DNA of 25,595 nucleotides from IMG/VR virus record IMGVR_UViG_3300021976_000575, positions 1-25,595 of that record; one strand, 5' to 3'. Of the stretch, positions 1 through 7,188 are shown piece after piece. The DNA comes from a virus. Below the pieces are notes generated by a model. That model was not told the origin of the DNA. It did no database searches and worked only from the letters and a program-made list of their open reading frames with translations. Within the stretch, counting starts at the first letter, position 1; each line of letters starts with the position of its first letter. The position numbers and the translations under genes were made by a program.

Positions 1-1266
1 ATGCGAACACCGGTTCACCTGTATCTTCGTGTCCGTCTTCCGGACGGTTCATATCCTTACCTCAAAGCTGCCTACTCTTCCAACGGTCGCCTCAGACCAA
101 ACCATGCAATCCATCATGGTCGAGCCGCTGAATTTCCGGGCTCGGTCTACTGCCTGCGCTTCCGTCGAGCAGATGGAAAGCGTGTGTGGGAACCAGTCGG
201 TACTGATGCCTCACTTGCGCTCGCCAAACTCCAGCAGAAAACGTTAGCCCTCCAGAATGGGAATGATTCCGTCGTTCCGGTTCCAGTTACACCGCCGAAC
301 CAGAAGTTCCTGAACGCGGCGATCCGCGAGTTCCTCACGGAGATGCAGGGTCACCGTTCGCGCAAGACCTACCTTGCTTATGAGAAAACCCTCCACCTGT
401 TCAGTCCATCGTCGGATGACACAGGCAAGTCGCCGGAGCTCAAGCGGGCTTTCGATGATTGTCCGCTCGATCAGCTCATGCGGACGGATGTCCTCGACTT
501 CATTGCGTTCCTCAAGACCAGAGGGAACGCTCCGCGCACAATTCGAAACCGTGTCGACTACCTTCAGATTTTTTTCCATCACTTCGGCCTCAAGTCCCTT
601 CTCAAAGGGAAAGACCTCCCGACATATACCGAGAAGAAGGCCCGTGCTTATAACGCTGGTCAACTTTCCAAGCTGTTCGCACACTCGACGCAAGATGACG
701 CCGATCTGTTGCATTTCTTCCTCTGCACCGGCGCGAGGGAGCAGGAAGTCGAATACGTTTGCTGGCCCGATGTTGATCTTGATCTGAAGACATACACCGT
801 AACCGAGCATCTCGATCTCGGTTATACCCCCAAGGACAAGGAGGAAGGTGGCCTCCCCATCCCAGATCTGCTAGTCGATGTTCTTAAGGCCCGCCGCGCT
901 CGCTATCCAAGTACCCGTTTGATCTTCCCCGGCAAGCATGGGAAACCTGATGGTCATTTGCTTCGGAGACTGAAGCAGTTAGCTCTCCGTGCGGGAGTGA
1001 ACTGCGGTCACTGTGACAACAAAAAGGGACAGTCCTGCGCAGTGCATCCGGTTTGCAAGCAGTTTGTACTACACAAACTTAGGAAGACCTTTGCCACCAC
1101 CCTGCATCATCAGGGCCTTCCTGCTCAAACGCTGCAGAGGTATTTGCGGCACAGCGATCTCGACACCACGATCAAGTACATCGCTGATGCGGACGATGAG
1201 ACCGTACGCAAGACCATCAATTCGACGTTTCCATCGGGATTCGGATTTGCGGGAGGCGTGCGGTGA
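1..1266 (+). CDS. Tyrosine-type site-specific recombinase (phage integrase)
   Basis: The 421-residue product should integrate and excise the prophage by cutting and rejoining DNA at att sites. The catalytic set is visible: Arg246 in 'CTGAREQE', a lysine in the beta-hairpin near 278-280, His358-x-x-Arg361 in 'HKLRKTF', His384 in 'LRHSDLDTT' and the nucleophile Tyr393. Residues about 100-200 look like the SAM-like core-binding domain, and 1-90 an arm-binding or host-type N-terminus. Between Arg and HxxR sits an insert with Cys335, Cys338, Cys346, His349 and Cys352, which resembles a zinc-binding knuckle. The ATG is the first base of the window, so I cannot check for an upstream ribosome site or a longer start. 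The stop overlaps the next start by four bases. Confidence 0.95.
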   Translation: MRTPVHLYLRVRLPDGSYPYLKAAYSSNGRLRPNHAIHHGRAAEFPGSVYCLRFRRADGKRVWEPVGTDASLALAKLQQKTLALQNGNDSVVPVPVTPPNQKFLNAAIREFLTEMQGHRSRKTYLAYEKTLHLFSPSSDDTGKSPELKRAFDDCPLDQLMRTDVLDFIAFLKTRGNAPRTIRNRVDYLQIFFHHFGLKSLLKGKDLPTYTEKKARAYNAGQLSKLFAHSTQDDADLLHFFLCTGAREQEVEYVCWPDVDLDLKTYTVTEHLDLGYTPKDKEEGGLPIPDLLVDVLKARRARYPSTRLIFPGKHGKPDGHLLRRLKQLALRAGVNCGHCDNKKGQSCAVHPVCKQFVLHKLRKTFATTLHHQGLPAQTLQRYLRHSDLDTTIKYIADADDETVRKTINSTFPSGFGFAGGVR

Positions 1267-1565
1267 GGCCCCTCCTCCTGTTCCATCCTCCGGCCAGTTA
1301 CCTCCAACTCAGACTCCGCTATCCGGATCACATCCCTGATCTGATTCGTCTCCGCTTTCCCCAGGCGAGCGCGGAGAAACGTGAGCTCCTGTTCGAGCGG
1401 ATCGAGATCTACCTGCTCGATGAGAGCTCGGAGATCGACCGGATCACGAGCATGGTCGTCAGTTCTGATCTCACCTCGGCGGTCGCCTACTTCCGCGAGC
1501 TCAACATCCTCATCCTGACCGGCCTCGGTCACCTACCGCTTGTCACCACACCGGAGGTGCGATGA
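1263..1565 (+). CDS. Hypothetical protein translationally coupled to the integrase
   Basis: This encodes 100 residues of no recognised family. The GTG start lies inside the integrase stop (GTGA overlap). It is preceded by GGGAGG at 1251-1256, six bases upstream, which supports the start and suggests coupled translation. The protein is rich in Leu, Ile and Arg, with a likely helical stretch 'KRELLFERIEIYLLDE'. I see no Cys motif, signal peptide or clear membrane segment. Its position directly behind the integrase suggests a possible recombination accessory role, such as a directionality factor. That is inference from place only; it does not look like a typical basic winged-helix excisionase. 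Confidence 0.65.
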   Translation: MRPLLLFHPPASYLQLRLRYPDHIPDLIRLRFPQASAEKRELLFERIEIYLLDESSEIDRITSMVVSSDLTSAVAYFRELNILILTGLGHLPLVTTPEVR

Positions 1566-2317
1566 TTCTTTCGCCGTTGAGTAATGCCCGCTCTCGCACC
1601 CTCATGGGAAGGCGTCGGCGGTGGCCGAGATACGAGATGGGCGATCTACAAGCAGATCTGCGGAACTGTTCCGATCATCTGTGCCTGTACCTCTGGCCTG
1701 GCCCGTCAGCGCGATCCTGCATCTCGGTGACCTTGGACGTCGTGTTCGGACTCATCCGGTCGCTGCACGACGGCACTCTCCCCCGAAGCACACACCCAAG
1801 CCCATTCATTTTTTCAATTCCCGCTCCCGGGTTTGGAGTTCTCACCCCCAATCCGGGATACCCGAAGTATCGATGGCCCGCGCCATCAACCCCAAACTCA
1901 ACAATCAGCCTCGTAGGCACCGAGGTTACATCTACAGAGCACCGCACCCAAAAGGAGAAGCCCACAATGAATAGCCCCTTCCTCATCCCTGTCACCGCCG
2001 CCGAATTCCTTGCCTGCTTCCCTCATTACATCGAGGACTTCGTCCAGCGCTGTTGCATCCTCCTGACCGATGAGCAGAGAGGGCGAGCCGTGGCACATCT
2101 CAGCCGTTACATCGGGGAGCTGCCTACGAACTACTCGCCGTACGATGGCGCAGTCGATCGCATCGACATCATCGCCGGAGCCATCGATGGAGAAGAGGAG
2201 GTGGAGGAGGTAACTCTGTGGGGGAGGTACCTGAGCCGCTTGAATGGAGTGATCTTCGGGGAACTTAGTCGGCTGCGCCTGATCCCCCTCGCAACATTGA
2301 TCACGCATGCGGGATGA
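1562..2317 (+). CDS. Hypothetical protein; start uncertain (1562 or 1967)
   Basis: The open frame is 251 codons from an ATG at 1562. That ATG overlaps the previous stop (ATGA) and has GGAGG four bases upstream. The first 135 residues are odd: Pro/Ser/Arg-rich with little regular structure, as translated non-coding DNA would look. A second in-frame ATG at 1967 has a better-spaced AAGGAG and gives an acidic 116-residue protein starting 'MNSPFLIPVTAAEF'. That part looks like a genuine compact helical protein. The true product may therefore be 1967-2317. A competing 48-codon frame lies at 1584-1730 without a ribosome site. No family recognised. Confidence 0.5.
   Translation: MILSPLSNARSRTLMGRRRRWPRYEMGDLQADLRNCSDHLCLYLWPGPSARSCISVTLDVVFGLIRSLHDGTLPRSTHPSPFIFSIPAPGFGVLTPNPGYPKYRWPAPSTPNSTISLVGTEVTSTEHRTQKEKPTMNSPFLIPVTAAEFLACFPHYIEDFVQRCCILLTDEQRGRAVAHLSRYIGELPTNYSPYDGAVDRIDIIAGAIDGEEEVEEVTLWGRYLSRLNGVIFGELSRLRLIPLATLITHAG
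1952..1957 (+). promoter_or_regulatory. Internal ribosome binding site AAGGAG
   Basis: AAGGAG lies nine bases before the in-frame ATG at 1967. It is among the best ribosome sites in the left part of the window and is the main reason to suspect that translation of the acidic 116-residue protein starts here rather than at 1562. Confidence 0.55.
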
Positions 2318-2337
2318 TGGCGTAGATCGGGCGGTAG

Positions 2338-3363
2338 ATGGCCGAAAATCGGGGGAGAGCCGGGTCTATGGCAGAGACGTCCTCTATTGGACTATTGGCA
2401 CCCGTCCTTCCCCCGGATACGATGGCAGCCATGGCCCAGCCGAGCGGAACCAGTAAGAAAAGAAGGAAGATTCGTCGCGATGCTGCCGAGACCGCGAAGC
2501 TTACAGCACAGATCCTAACAGAGCAAATGGCCTTCAACGCCGAGAAGGTGACTCCTCCGGATGCCGATCCAACGATCGCAGAGCGCATCTTCAGCTTTCT
2601 CGAACATCCGCTTTTTTCGCTGCCTGTCAGCGTGATTTTGGGACTCGTAGGCGTGTTCGTCTATGGGCCGTGGTTGGCTGGTGGTTCTATCTTCATCCTC
2701 GGCGCACTCCTTCGTTCTGCGGCTCTCCGTGGTCTCTCGACTAGAGCCAAGGCAATCACCGCTGGTGGCCTTTGGTTGGTGTCTGCTGGATTTTTTGTAT
2801 GGATCGGCTTTTACATCGATGACAATCACCAAAAGACCTGGACCCTGGATCAGGTTGCTGGCCTCTGGAAAAACGTAAATCCTGGACCTACGTTTACCAG
2901 CATTTTCAACTATCCACGTGTTCCGGCTTCCATCGCCACTGTTGACTTTGGTCTTGATAGCACAACTAGTTTGGACCATGAAGTAACCGTGAAGCCAGCA
3001 AACTTACTGCTAGGTGGCGTGTGGCTCCTATCCCAGAGGATTGACCTTCCCATGCTGAAGGCAAAAGCGGTTCCTGTAACGGCGAAGAACGTGCATCTCT
3101 GGATCAGGGCGTGTGATCAATGCGCTTGGATGGACAACGGGAACGGCTTCAATGCTTCGCAGGCATCACCTAATCCCCAATTAAGGGACAAGCAGCTAGG
3201 CAATATCGGTGCCGGAGCTCCTACGTCGATCGCGCCAATGAGCATCATGATTCCTTTAGGAGCAAACTCATTCGGAGTCGCACTTAGTTATATCTGCGAC
3301 AACTGCAGACAATCGTTGGAGGCTAACGCTGTAGAGCTGAAGGTGAATGTTCAGAGAAATTAA
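2338..3363 (+). CDS. Membrane protein with two CxxC motifs, unknown function
   Basis: The 341-residue product has a basic, charged N-terminus (KKRRKIRR at 40-47). Hydrophobic segments follow at about 93-110, 111-127 and 139-160, so three transmembrane helices are likely. The C-terminal part of about 180 residues is soluble and carries two CxxC pairs: Cys259/Cys262 in 'ACDQCAWMDNG' and Cys320/Cys323 in 'YICDNCRQS'. Together these could bind one zinc or form disulphides. No family recognised. The start at 2338 has a weak ribosome site; ATG 2368, with GGAG ten bases upstream, is a good alternative. The next gene follows 67 bases later on the same strand. Base composition here is lower in GC than in the structural genes, which fits a transferred cargo gene. 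Confidence 0.75.
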   Translation: MAENRGRAGSMAETSSIGLLAPVLPPDTMAAMAQPSGTSKKRRKIRRDAAETAKLTAQILTEQMAFNAEKVTPPDADPTIAERIFSFLEHPLFSLPVSVILGLVGVFVYGPWLAGGSIFILGALLRSAALRGLSTRAKAITAGGLWLVSAGFFVWIGFYIDDNHQKTWTLDQVAGLWKNVNPGPTFTSIFNYPRVPASIATVDFGLDSTTSLDHEVTVKPANLLLGGVWLLSQRIDLPMLKAKAVPVTAKNVHLWIRACDQCAWMDNGNGFNASQASPNPQLRDKQLGNIGAGAPTSIAPMSIMIPLGANSFGVALSYICDNCRQSLEANAVELKVNVQRN

Positions 3364-3401
3364 CTTATAAAAGACAGCCGTAGATCGTGAATAATCTTGG
3401 A

Positions 3402-3427
3402 GATTACTATTCCTACGGAGAGTAATC
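3402..3427 (+). promoter_or_regulatory. Inverted repeat overlapping the next gene's ribosome site
   Basis: GATTACT at 3402-3408 pairs with AGTAATC at 3421-3427. The hairpin would have a 12-base loop, and the GGAG ribosome site at 3417-3420 sits at its 3' edge. In the RNA this could mask the start of the downstream hydrolase gene, or in DNA it could be an operator. The stem is short and AT-rich, so the call is weak. Confidence 0.25.
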
Positions 3428-3430
3428 AGG

Positions 3431-4285
3431 TTGCGTATGGGTCGCAAAACGGTAGCACTTCTAATAAGTTTCCTTATTCTGCCACTTCAGCTCTACGGGC
3501 AAGAGCTGAGGGGCACGGCGGTGGTGGCGGCATTTGATTCGAACCATGCAGTTATTGCCGTGGATAGTCGGATTGCCACTACCGACGGAAGAACAGGAAT
3601 GACGTGTAAGTTTGTTCTGCATCCACATACGCTTCAGGTAGCAGCGGGTTCGGCAGGCTACATCCCAGCTGGCGGAGGAACTGCACGGACTATCTTCGAC
3701 ATTTCGAACTACGATTCAGATTTTTCTAATGCAAAAACCGCTCAACAGCTAGAAGCGGCTGTTACAGCATGGACAGAAACCGCGAAGTCTCTCTTTCAAG
3801 AAGGGTTCAAAACAACCCCCAATCTTTTGGAGATAAATCCCGAAACTGGAGCCTTTCTCGAAGCTTTGTTTTTTGCTGTGGTCGACAATGGTACGGTGAG
3901 AGCGGTTAGAGTAACTCTGATCAAAGCCCCTATGGATAACGTCATAACCCCTAAAGTTAAGCTTGTCCCTTTGCCTGATCACGACCATCCATCGGAACTC
4001 TGGTTTTTGGGCGAAGCCACGAAGACTGAGCAAGAACTACTAGCAAATCGAACGTCTCGCGCTCAGTCAAATCAGAAAATTCTGCGAGACCTCATCGATG
4101 CCCCTACTGCGAAAGATCTTCTTAATGCCGAAAGAGCTTTTATCTCCCTCACTGCCGAGTGGTATCCAAAATATGTCGGCCCTCCTGTCGACGCTGCTGA
4201 AATTACACCGACTGACGGAATTGTCCTCGCTACATCAAAAGCGGAGTGTGCTCGAAAACAAGATCCAGTCAGATTGGCACGATAG
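3431..4285 (+). CDS. Exported proteasome-beta-like Ntn hydrolase
   Basis: The 284-residue product begins with a signal peptide (positive MRMGRK, then a hydrophobic core at about 8-19, ending near LYGQ). Immediately after it comes 'RGTAVVAAFDSNHAVIAVDSR'. This matches the mature N-terminus of proteasome beta subunits and HslV: Gly28 before a candidate Thr29 nucleophile, then Asp45 and Arg47 at mature positions 17 and 19. Lys60 follows at mature position 32 in 'TCKFVL', and an AAG turn comes a few residues later. Those are the positions of Thr1, Asp17, Arg19 and Lys33 in proteasomes. I infer an autoprocessed N-terminal-nucleophile amidohydrolase acting outside the cytoplasm; its substrate is unknown. 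The TTG at 3431 has GGAG about ten bases upstream; ATG 3437 is the alternative. Its 3' end overlaps the convergent gene by 17 bases. Confidence 0.7.
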   Translation: MRMGRKTVALLISFLILPLQLYGQELRGTAVVAAFDSNHAVIAVDSRIATTDGRTGMTCKFVLHPHTLQVAAGSAGYIPAGGGTARTIFDISNYDSDFSNAKTAQQLEAAVTAWTETAKSLFQEGFKTTPNLLEINPETGAFLEALFFAVVDNGTVRAVRVTLIKAPMDNVITPKVKLVPLPDHDHPSELWFLGEATKTEQELLANRTSRAQSNQKILRDLIDAPTAKDLLNAERAFISLTAEWYPKYVGPPVDAAEITPTDGIVLATSKAECARKQDPVRLAR

Positions 4286-5030
4286 TGGATACGGTCCAAA
4301 GAGTGTCCATTTCCTGTATGGCCGCTGCAACCACGGATGGACTGTGTATCTCTGACATGAAAGCTGTCTTGCTGCCTGCGTCCTTAATGGATGGGCCTAG
4401 ATGCCATACGGTCGCTTCATCGATAATGATGAATCTGTCATGAACCTTGTCCGTCTTTCTCAATTCGACCGTGTTCCCATGCTGCGACTTGAAATGCTTG
4501 CCTTCTAGCGTGAAGTCATCTTTCGTCCTCATAGTGAGTATCCGTATCGCCACTGTGGCTTGAAGATTCGTTAGCAACTGCCAGGTGGAATCATCGACGT
4601 AGTTGTCCACGATGCATATGTCTGTCTTTGCCGATTGGATGATCTTTCTTATCACTTGAAAGGCATCATGCTGTGAACCCGAAGGCATGAGGTGTTGGAA
4701 GTCGGACGGAAGCTGCCACTCAAGCTGCTCAATCGCGCTTTTCAAAATTGCCAGATGATTATCAAGCCTCTTATTACGCCGCTGCCGAAGCTCCTCTGTG
4801 GATGCATTCAAGGAAATAATTGCTGGAGTAGCTCTATCGAAGCTGCTCACTAACCCATCCAAGGGACCAAAGGCTCTAACCAAAAGTGCTTGGCTCGTTG
4901 AGAGCCACTGTTTTCGTTGAGGGTCGTCCGATGGCAACTTCCAAAGACCGTCCGCTTTTTCTATCTGTAGTGTGAGAAGGTTTATTGTCTTTGCCACGTC
5001 GATATTGGAGGGTGAAGTCGATGAATCCAT
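4269..5030 (-). CDS. Phospholipase-D-like protein, candidate defence effector
   Basis: The product is 253 residues. The C-terminal half looks like one PLD-fold unit: 'DICIVDNYVDDSTW' (about 137-150) forms the usual early strand, and 'HDRFIIID' (197-204) occupies the HKD position with Arg replacing Lys. It is followed by 'HLGPSIKDAG' (210-219). HDR-type variants occur in nuclease-like PLD proteins. The N-terminal half is helical with many Arg/Lys, perhaps a sensor or oligomerisation part. I chose the ATG at 5030 because GAGG lies about seven bases upstream; a TTG at 5072 would add 14 residues with poor support. The gene follows the Abi_C gene by 59 bases on the same strand, which suggests one two-gene operon. 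DNA or RNA cleavage is inferred, not shown. Confidence 0.65.
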   Translation of the reverse strand: MDSSTSPSNIDVAKTINLLTLQIEKADGLWKLPSDDPQRKQWLSTSQALLVRAFGPLDGLVSSFDRATPAIISLNASTEELRQRRNKRLDNHLAILKSAIEQLEWQLPSDFQHLMPSGSQHDAFQVIRKIIQSAKTDICIVDNYVDDSTWQLLTNLQATVAIRILTMRTKDDFTLEGKHFKSQHGNTVELRKTDKVHDRFIIIDEATVWHLGPSIKDAGSKTAFMSEIHSPSVVAAAIQEMDTLWTVSTIVPI

Positions 5031-5089
5031 GGGACCTCGTGTATTTTCAAAACTACGGGTATCTCTGTACAAACAACCAGCAAGGTTAG

Positions 5090-5905
5090 CTATCGGGAGA
5101 GCCGCGCCTCAGATGATTCAATTACGAATGTCGCCAATGCCATTGCCGCATGCGCAGTAAGCCTCGCATGCCTCGCTTCAATCCTATATATGGTTGTGCG
5201 CGTGTCGTGTCCGTGAGCAGATCCTCTCCGGGTCCGCAGTGCCGCCGTTCCATCAACGATGGAAGCCATCCCGCTCAAAATCTTCTTCAAGCCATCGTCC
5301 TCAATTTGGCTCGGATCGAGGTGGAGATGCGACCGTACAACCTTCCAAAGAGGAAGGACGCTTTGATCGGCGGGCAACTGTAGTCCCTCGTCCGCGATGT
5401 ATCCCTTAAACAAAGCTTCTAATAGAGCACACGATGCTGTGACCGCCGCTTGAGGATCGGAGTCGAGATTTGAGAAAATTCGGTCAAACTCCTGTTGGAC
5501 TCCCTTCAAGTCGCGTTCGTGAACAATCTCCTGGAGGGTCCGAGTCGCAATCATTGAGCCAAGCTGCAGGATGTATCCACCTTTCTGATAGGAAAGCCCA
5601 TGTGCACTCAACTGAGATTCGATCCTCTGACGATGTCCTTCGACGGGATGGGGCTGTCCCCAGCTCGGTGGAGGCACTGCTTCCATTAATTCTTCAATTA
5701 GGCACCCAAGTGCTGAGAGAGGGTCCGGCATTTCTTTATTCGCTCTACGCAACCACTCATGACATTTCTGTTGTTTGTTGCCTTCAGGAACTTCTTGTGG
5801 GAAACCTGCCATAAAGAAACGAGAGTCTATCTGAGTGTGCGTGTAATAGGTACTGAAAACGTCAGAGATCACGGCGACGAGGGGCATCGGAATCTGTCTT
5901 TGCAC
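5090..5905 (-). CDS. Abortive infection family protein (Abi_C domain)
   Basis: The 271-residue product ends in what I recognise as the Abi_C-terminal domain. 'DPQAAVTASCALLEALFKGY' (150-169) opens a helical bundle. 'LRTRRGSAHGH' (223-232) is the conserved RN..GxxHG-like turn, and 'RHARLTAHAAMALATFVIES' (245-264) the closing helix. The N-terminal part has 'NKQQKCHEWLRRAN' and 'DPLSALGCLIEELME', common in this family. Members are linked to phage exclusion, though the biochemical activity is generally unknown. The GTG start at 5905 has TGAGG six bases upstream; ATG 5887 is a fallback. It leads the pair with the PLD-like gene and may be a superinfection-exclusion cargo of the prophage. Confidence 0.75.
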   Translation of the reverse strand: MQRQIPMPLVAVISDVFSTYYTHTQIDSRFFMAGFPQEVPEGNKQQKCHEWLRRANKEMPDPLSALGCLIEELMEAVPPPSWGQPHPVEGHRQRIESQLSAHGLSYQKGGYILQLGSMIATRTLQEIVHERDLKGVQQEFDRIFSNLDSDPQAAVTASCALLEALFKGYIADEGLQLPADQSVLPLWKVVRSHLHLDPSQIEDDGLKKILSGMASIVDGTAALRTRRGSAHGHDTRTTIYRIEARHARLTAHAAMALATFVIESSEARLSR

Positions 5906-6080
5906 GATAACCTCAATGGATAGAATCTATTGTAGATTTTTATGCGCGGACGTTACTACAGATGCTCAGATCTAATCTGGACATCCACAGCATGTTTCGC
6001 CTAAACTTCGCCCATGAGCTGGGGACTCGGAGGAGACAGAAAACCCCCTGCACCCATCGCACAGGACATACTCAGTACTG

Positions 6081-6341
6081 ATGGCGTTCCATTACGAGCA
6101 GGGCTGGCGCTGCACGTTCTTCATGGACGATAGGAGGAGGACTGCTCTGCCCCGTCGTGCGTTCTTCACCGCAGACGAGGCCCTGTTCGAGTTCATCCGA
6201 AGAGGTGGAGGTATCGACGGCAGCGATACAAGGTTCTATATCGAGTCAGCCATCAAGAGGCAGCATGGAGACGTGACGCTGAGGCTTAGCGAAGAGCAGT
6301 ACCAGGCACTGCACGCTACTCCAAAACCTGTCCGAAAGTAA
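6081..6341 (+). CDS. Small hypothetical protein
   Basis: This encodes 86 residues, basic and mixed alpha/beta, with no recognised domain. The reading frame has ordinary codon use and a plausible compact sequence (aromatic-rich start 'FHYEQGWRCTFFMDD', helical 'TADEALFEFIRRGG'). No close ribosome site is visible before the ATG. It is divergent from the Abi_C gene, with 175 bases between them that should hold promoters for one or both; I could not pick a convincing -35/-10 pair. Function unknown. Confidence 0.5.
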   Translation: MAFHYEQGWRCTFFMDDRRRTALPRRAFFTADEALFEFIRRGGGIDGSDTRFYIESAIKRQHGDVTLRLSEEQYQALHATPKPVRK

Positions 6342-6452
6342 TAACGTTCCTGATAACGTGTGTATGTACAGTCGCGATGTAAACGTTTCTCGCGCTCGCA
6401 CCTTTCGGGCAGACCGGCAGCCAAACCGCCCACCAATGCCATAGCCGTTCGC

Positions 6453-6486
6453 CAAAAAACAGAGGGGGAGTTTCCCTTCCCCCTCT
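6453..6486 (-). terminator. Rho-independent terminator after the first small paralog
   Basis: AGAGGGGGA (6461-6469) pairs perfectly with TCCCCCTCT (6478-6486) around an 8-base loop. Read on the minus strand, the stem is followed by GTTTTTTGGC (6451-6460), a proper U-tract. It lies about 22 bases past the stop of the minus-strand gene at 6509-6781. Confidence 0.8.
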
Positions 6487-6508
6487 ATGGTCTACTTCAA
6501 GAAATTCA

Positions 6509-6781
6509 TCACCGTCCGCCAGTTCTACGGCCAGACGAGTTGGAAGGAGCGGTTTCGCCGGAGGTTACTTGCCCATTGCCACCGTTACCGGGGGTTTCGT
6601 TTCCGTTCTGCGGCCCTCCTAGCCAACTCTGACCACCACTGCCATCGCCTTGATTAGCTGAAAGCCAGCTCTCAGCAGCTTCGGCCTCGTTTGTACCGGA
6701 CCGATTGTCGGTCTGTTGGCCGGTTTTTTTGATTGTGTTTTGGGCGGCAGTGCTGAGCCCTTCTGCTTGTATTTCGGACAT
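6509..6781 (-). CDS. Small Gly/Asn-rich protein, member A of a tandem paralog family
   Basis: The 90-residue product begins 'MSEIQAEGLSTAAQNTI', matching the N-terminus of the two genes upstream on this strand (TEN..PAAQN). The rest diverges into low-complexity sequence rich in Gly, Asn, Ser and Gln, with two 'SWL' repeats ('ESWLSANQG', 'QSWLGGPQN'). I use the ATG at 6781 because a conserved leader with GGAG eight bases upstream precedes it. The in-frame ATG at 6805 lies inside that leader. No Cys, no signal peptide. Function unknown; the disordered tail suggests a binding or surface role at most. A strong terminator follows. Confidence 0.55.
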   Translation of the reverse strand: MSEIQAEGLSTAAQNTIKKTGQQTDNRSGTNEAEAAESWLSANQGDGSGGQSWLGGPQNGNETPGNGGNGQVTSGETAPSNSSGRRTGGR

Positions 6782-6816
6782 GGCGGATCTCCACAGTTGC
6801 GTCATTGTTGGATTTG
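6782..6816 (-). repeat. Conserved 5' leader, copy A
   Basis: Reading the minus strand, ATCCAACAATGACGCAAC, then GTGGAGATCCG, immediately precede the ATG at 6781. Near-identical sequence precedes the starts at 7154 and 8108. The GGAG ribosome site is in its 3' part. Confidence 0.7.
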
Positions 6817-6848
6817 GGTAAAGCGGACTTCTCCGGAGCCAGCTCTCC

Positions 6849-7154
6849 TCAGTGAGAGAGGTGGTAGCTGATCACCTGGTATGCATCGGAGGCTGTCATC
6901 GGTTTGTCATTTTCATTCGGACTGCAGAATGTTTCCAGGAACGGGGCCGCACTCGTGAACTTTGGCCCGTATCTGGCTGGCTCCGCGATGCAAAAGCGAA
7001 ATAGGGTAATCAAGCCTTGGAGGTCTGCGCCTAGTTGATCGAAGGTTGGTGACTGGTCCTTCTGGGCGGCAAGGTTCTTAGCACTTTCGGCGTTGTACTC
7101 CGGTGGGTCTTCGATTGTGTTCTGGGCGGCAGGATTCTTAGTATTTTCGGTCAT
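6849..7154 (-). CDS. Hypothetical protein, member B of the tandem paralog family
   Basis: The 101-residue product opens 'MTENTKNPAAQNTIEDP' and repeats the motif imperfectly a few residues later as 'AESAKNLAAQKDQ'. The tail ends 'MTASDAYQVISYHL', similar to 'LSASDAASVAAKLM' and 'LTPSEAAKLIAPLA' in member C. It is therefore a short relative of the larger protein. The ATG at 7154 has GGAG eight bases upstream in the conserved leader. In this copy the upstream ATG/frame is lost through a small length change, so the leader is conserved as a translation signal rather than as protein. Function unknown. Confidence 0.6.
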   Translation of the reverse strand: MTENTKNPAAQNTIEDPPEYNAESAKNLAAQKDQSPTFDQLGADLQGLITLFRFCIAEPARYGPKFTSAAPFLETFCSPNENDKPMTASDAYQVISYHLSH

Positions 7155-7188
7155 GACGGATCTCCACTATGCGTCAGTATTGGATTGA
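7155..7188 (-). repeat. Conserved 5' leader, copy B
   Basis: On the minus strand AATCCAATACTGACGCA, then AGTGGAGATCCGTC, precede the ATG at 7154. It matches leaders A and C apart from a few substitutions and a one-base shortening. Confidence 0.65.

Noticed and set aside
244-810. Minus-strand open frame of 188 codons inside the integrase
   Set aside because: The integrase catalytic motifs lie on the other strand across the gene; no independent coding signal here.
1584-1730. 48-codon frame beginning MPALAPSWEG
   Set aside because: The sequence looks fairly natural, but there is no ribosome site and it competes with the frame from 1562; too weak for its own entry.
5906-6080. Promoter candidates in the divergent gap before the Abi_C gene
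   Set aside because: A TACAAT-like -10 can be read on the minus strand, but no acceptable -35 stands at the right distance.
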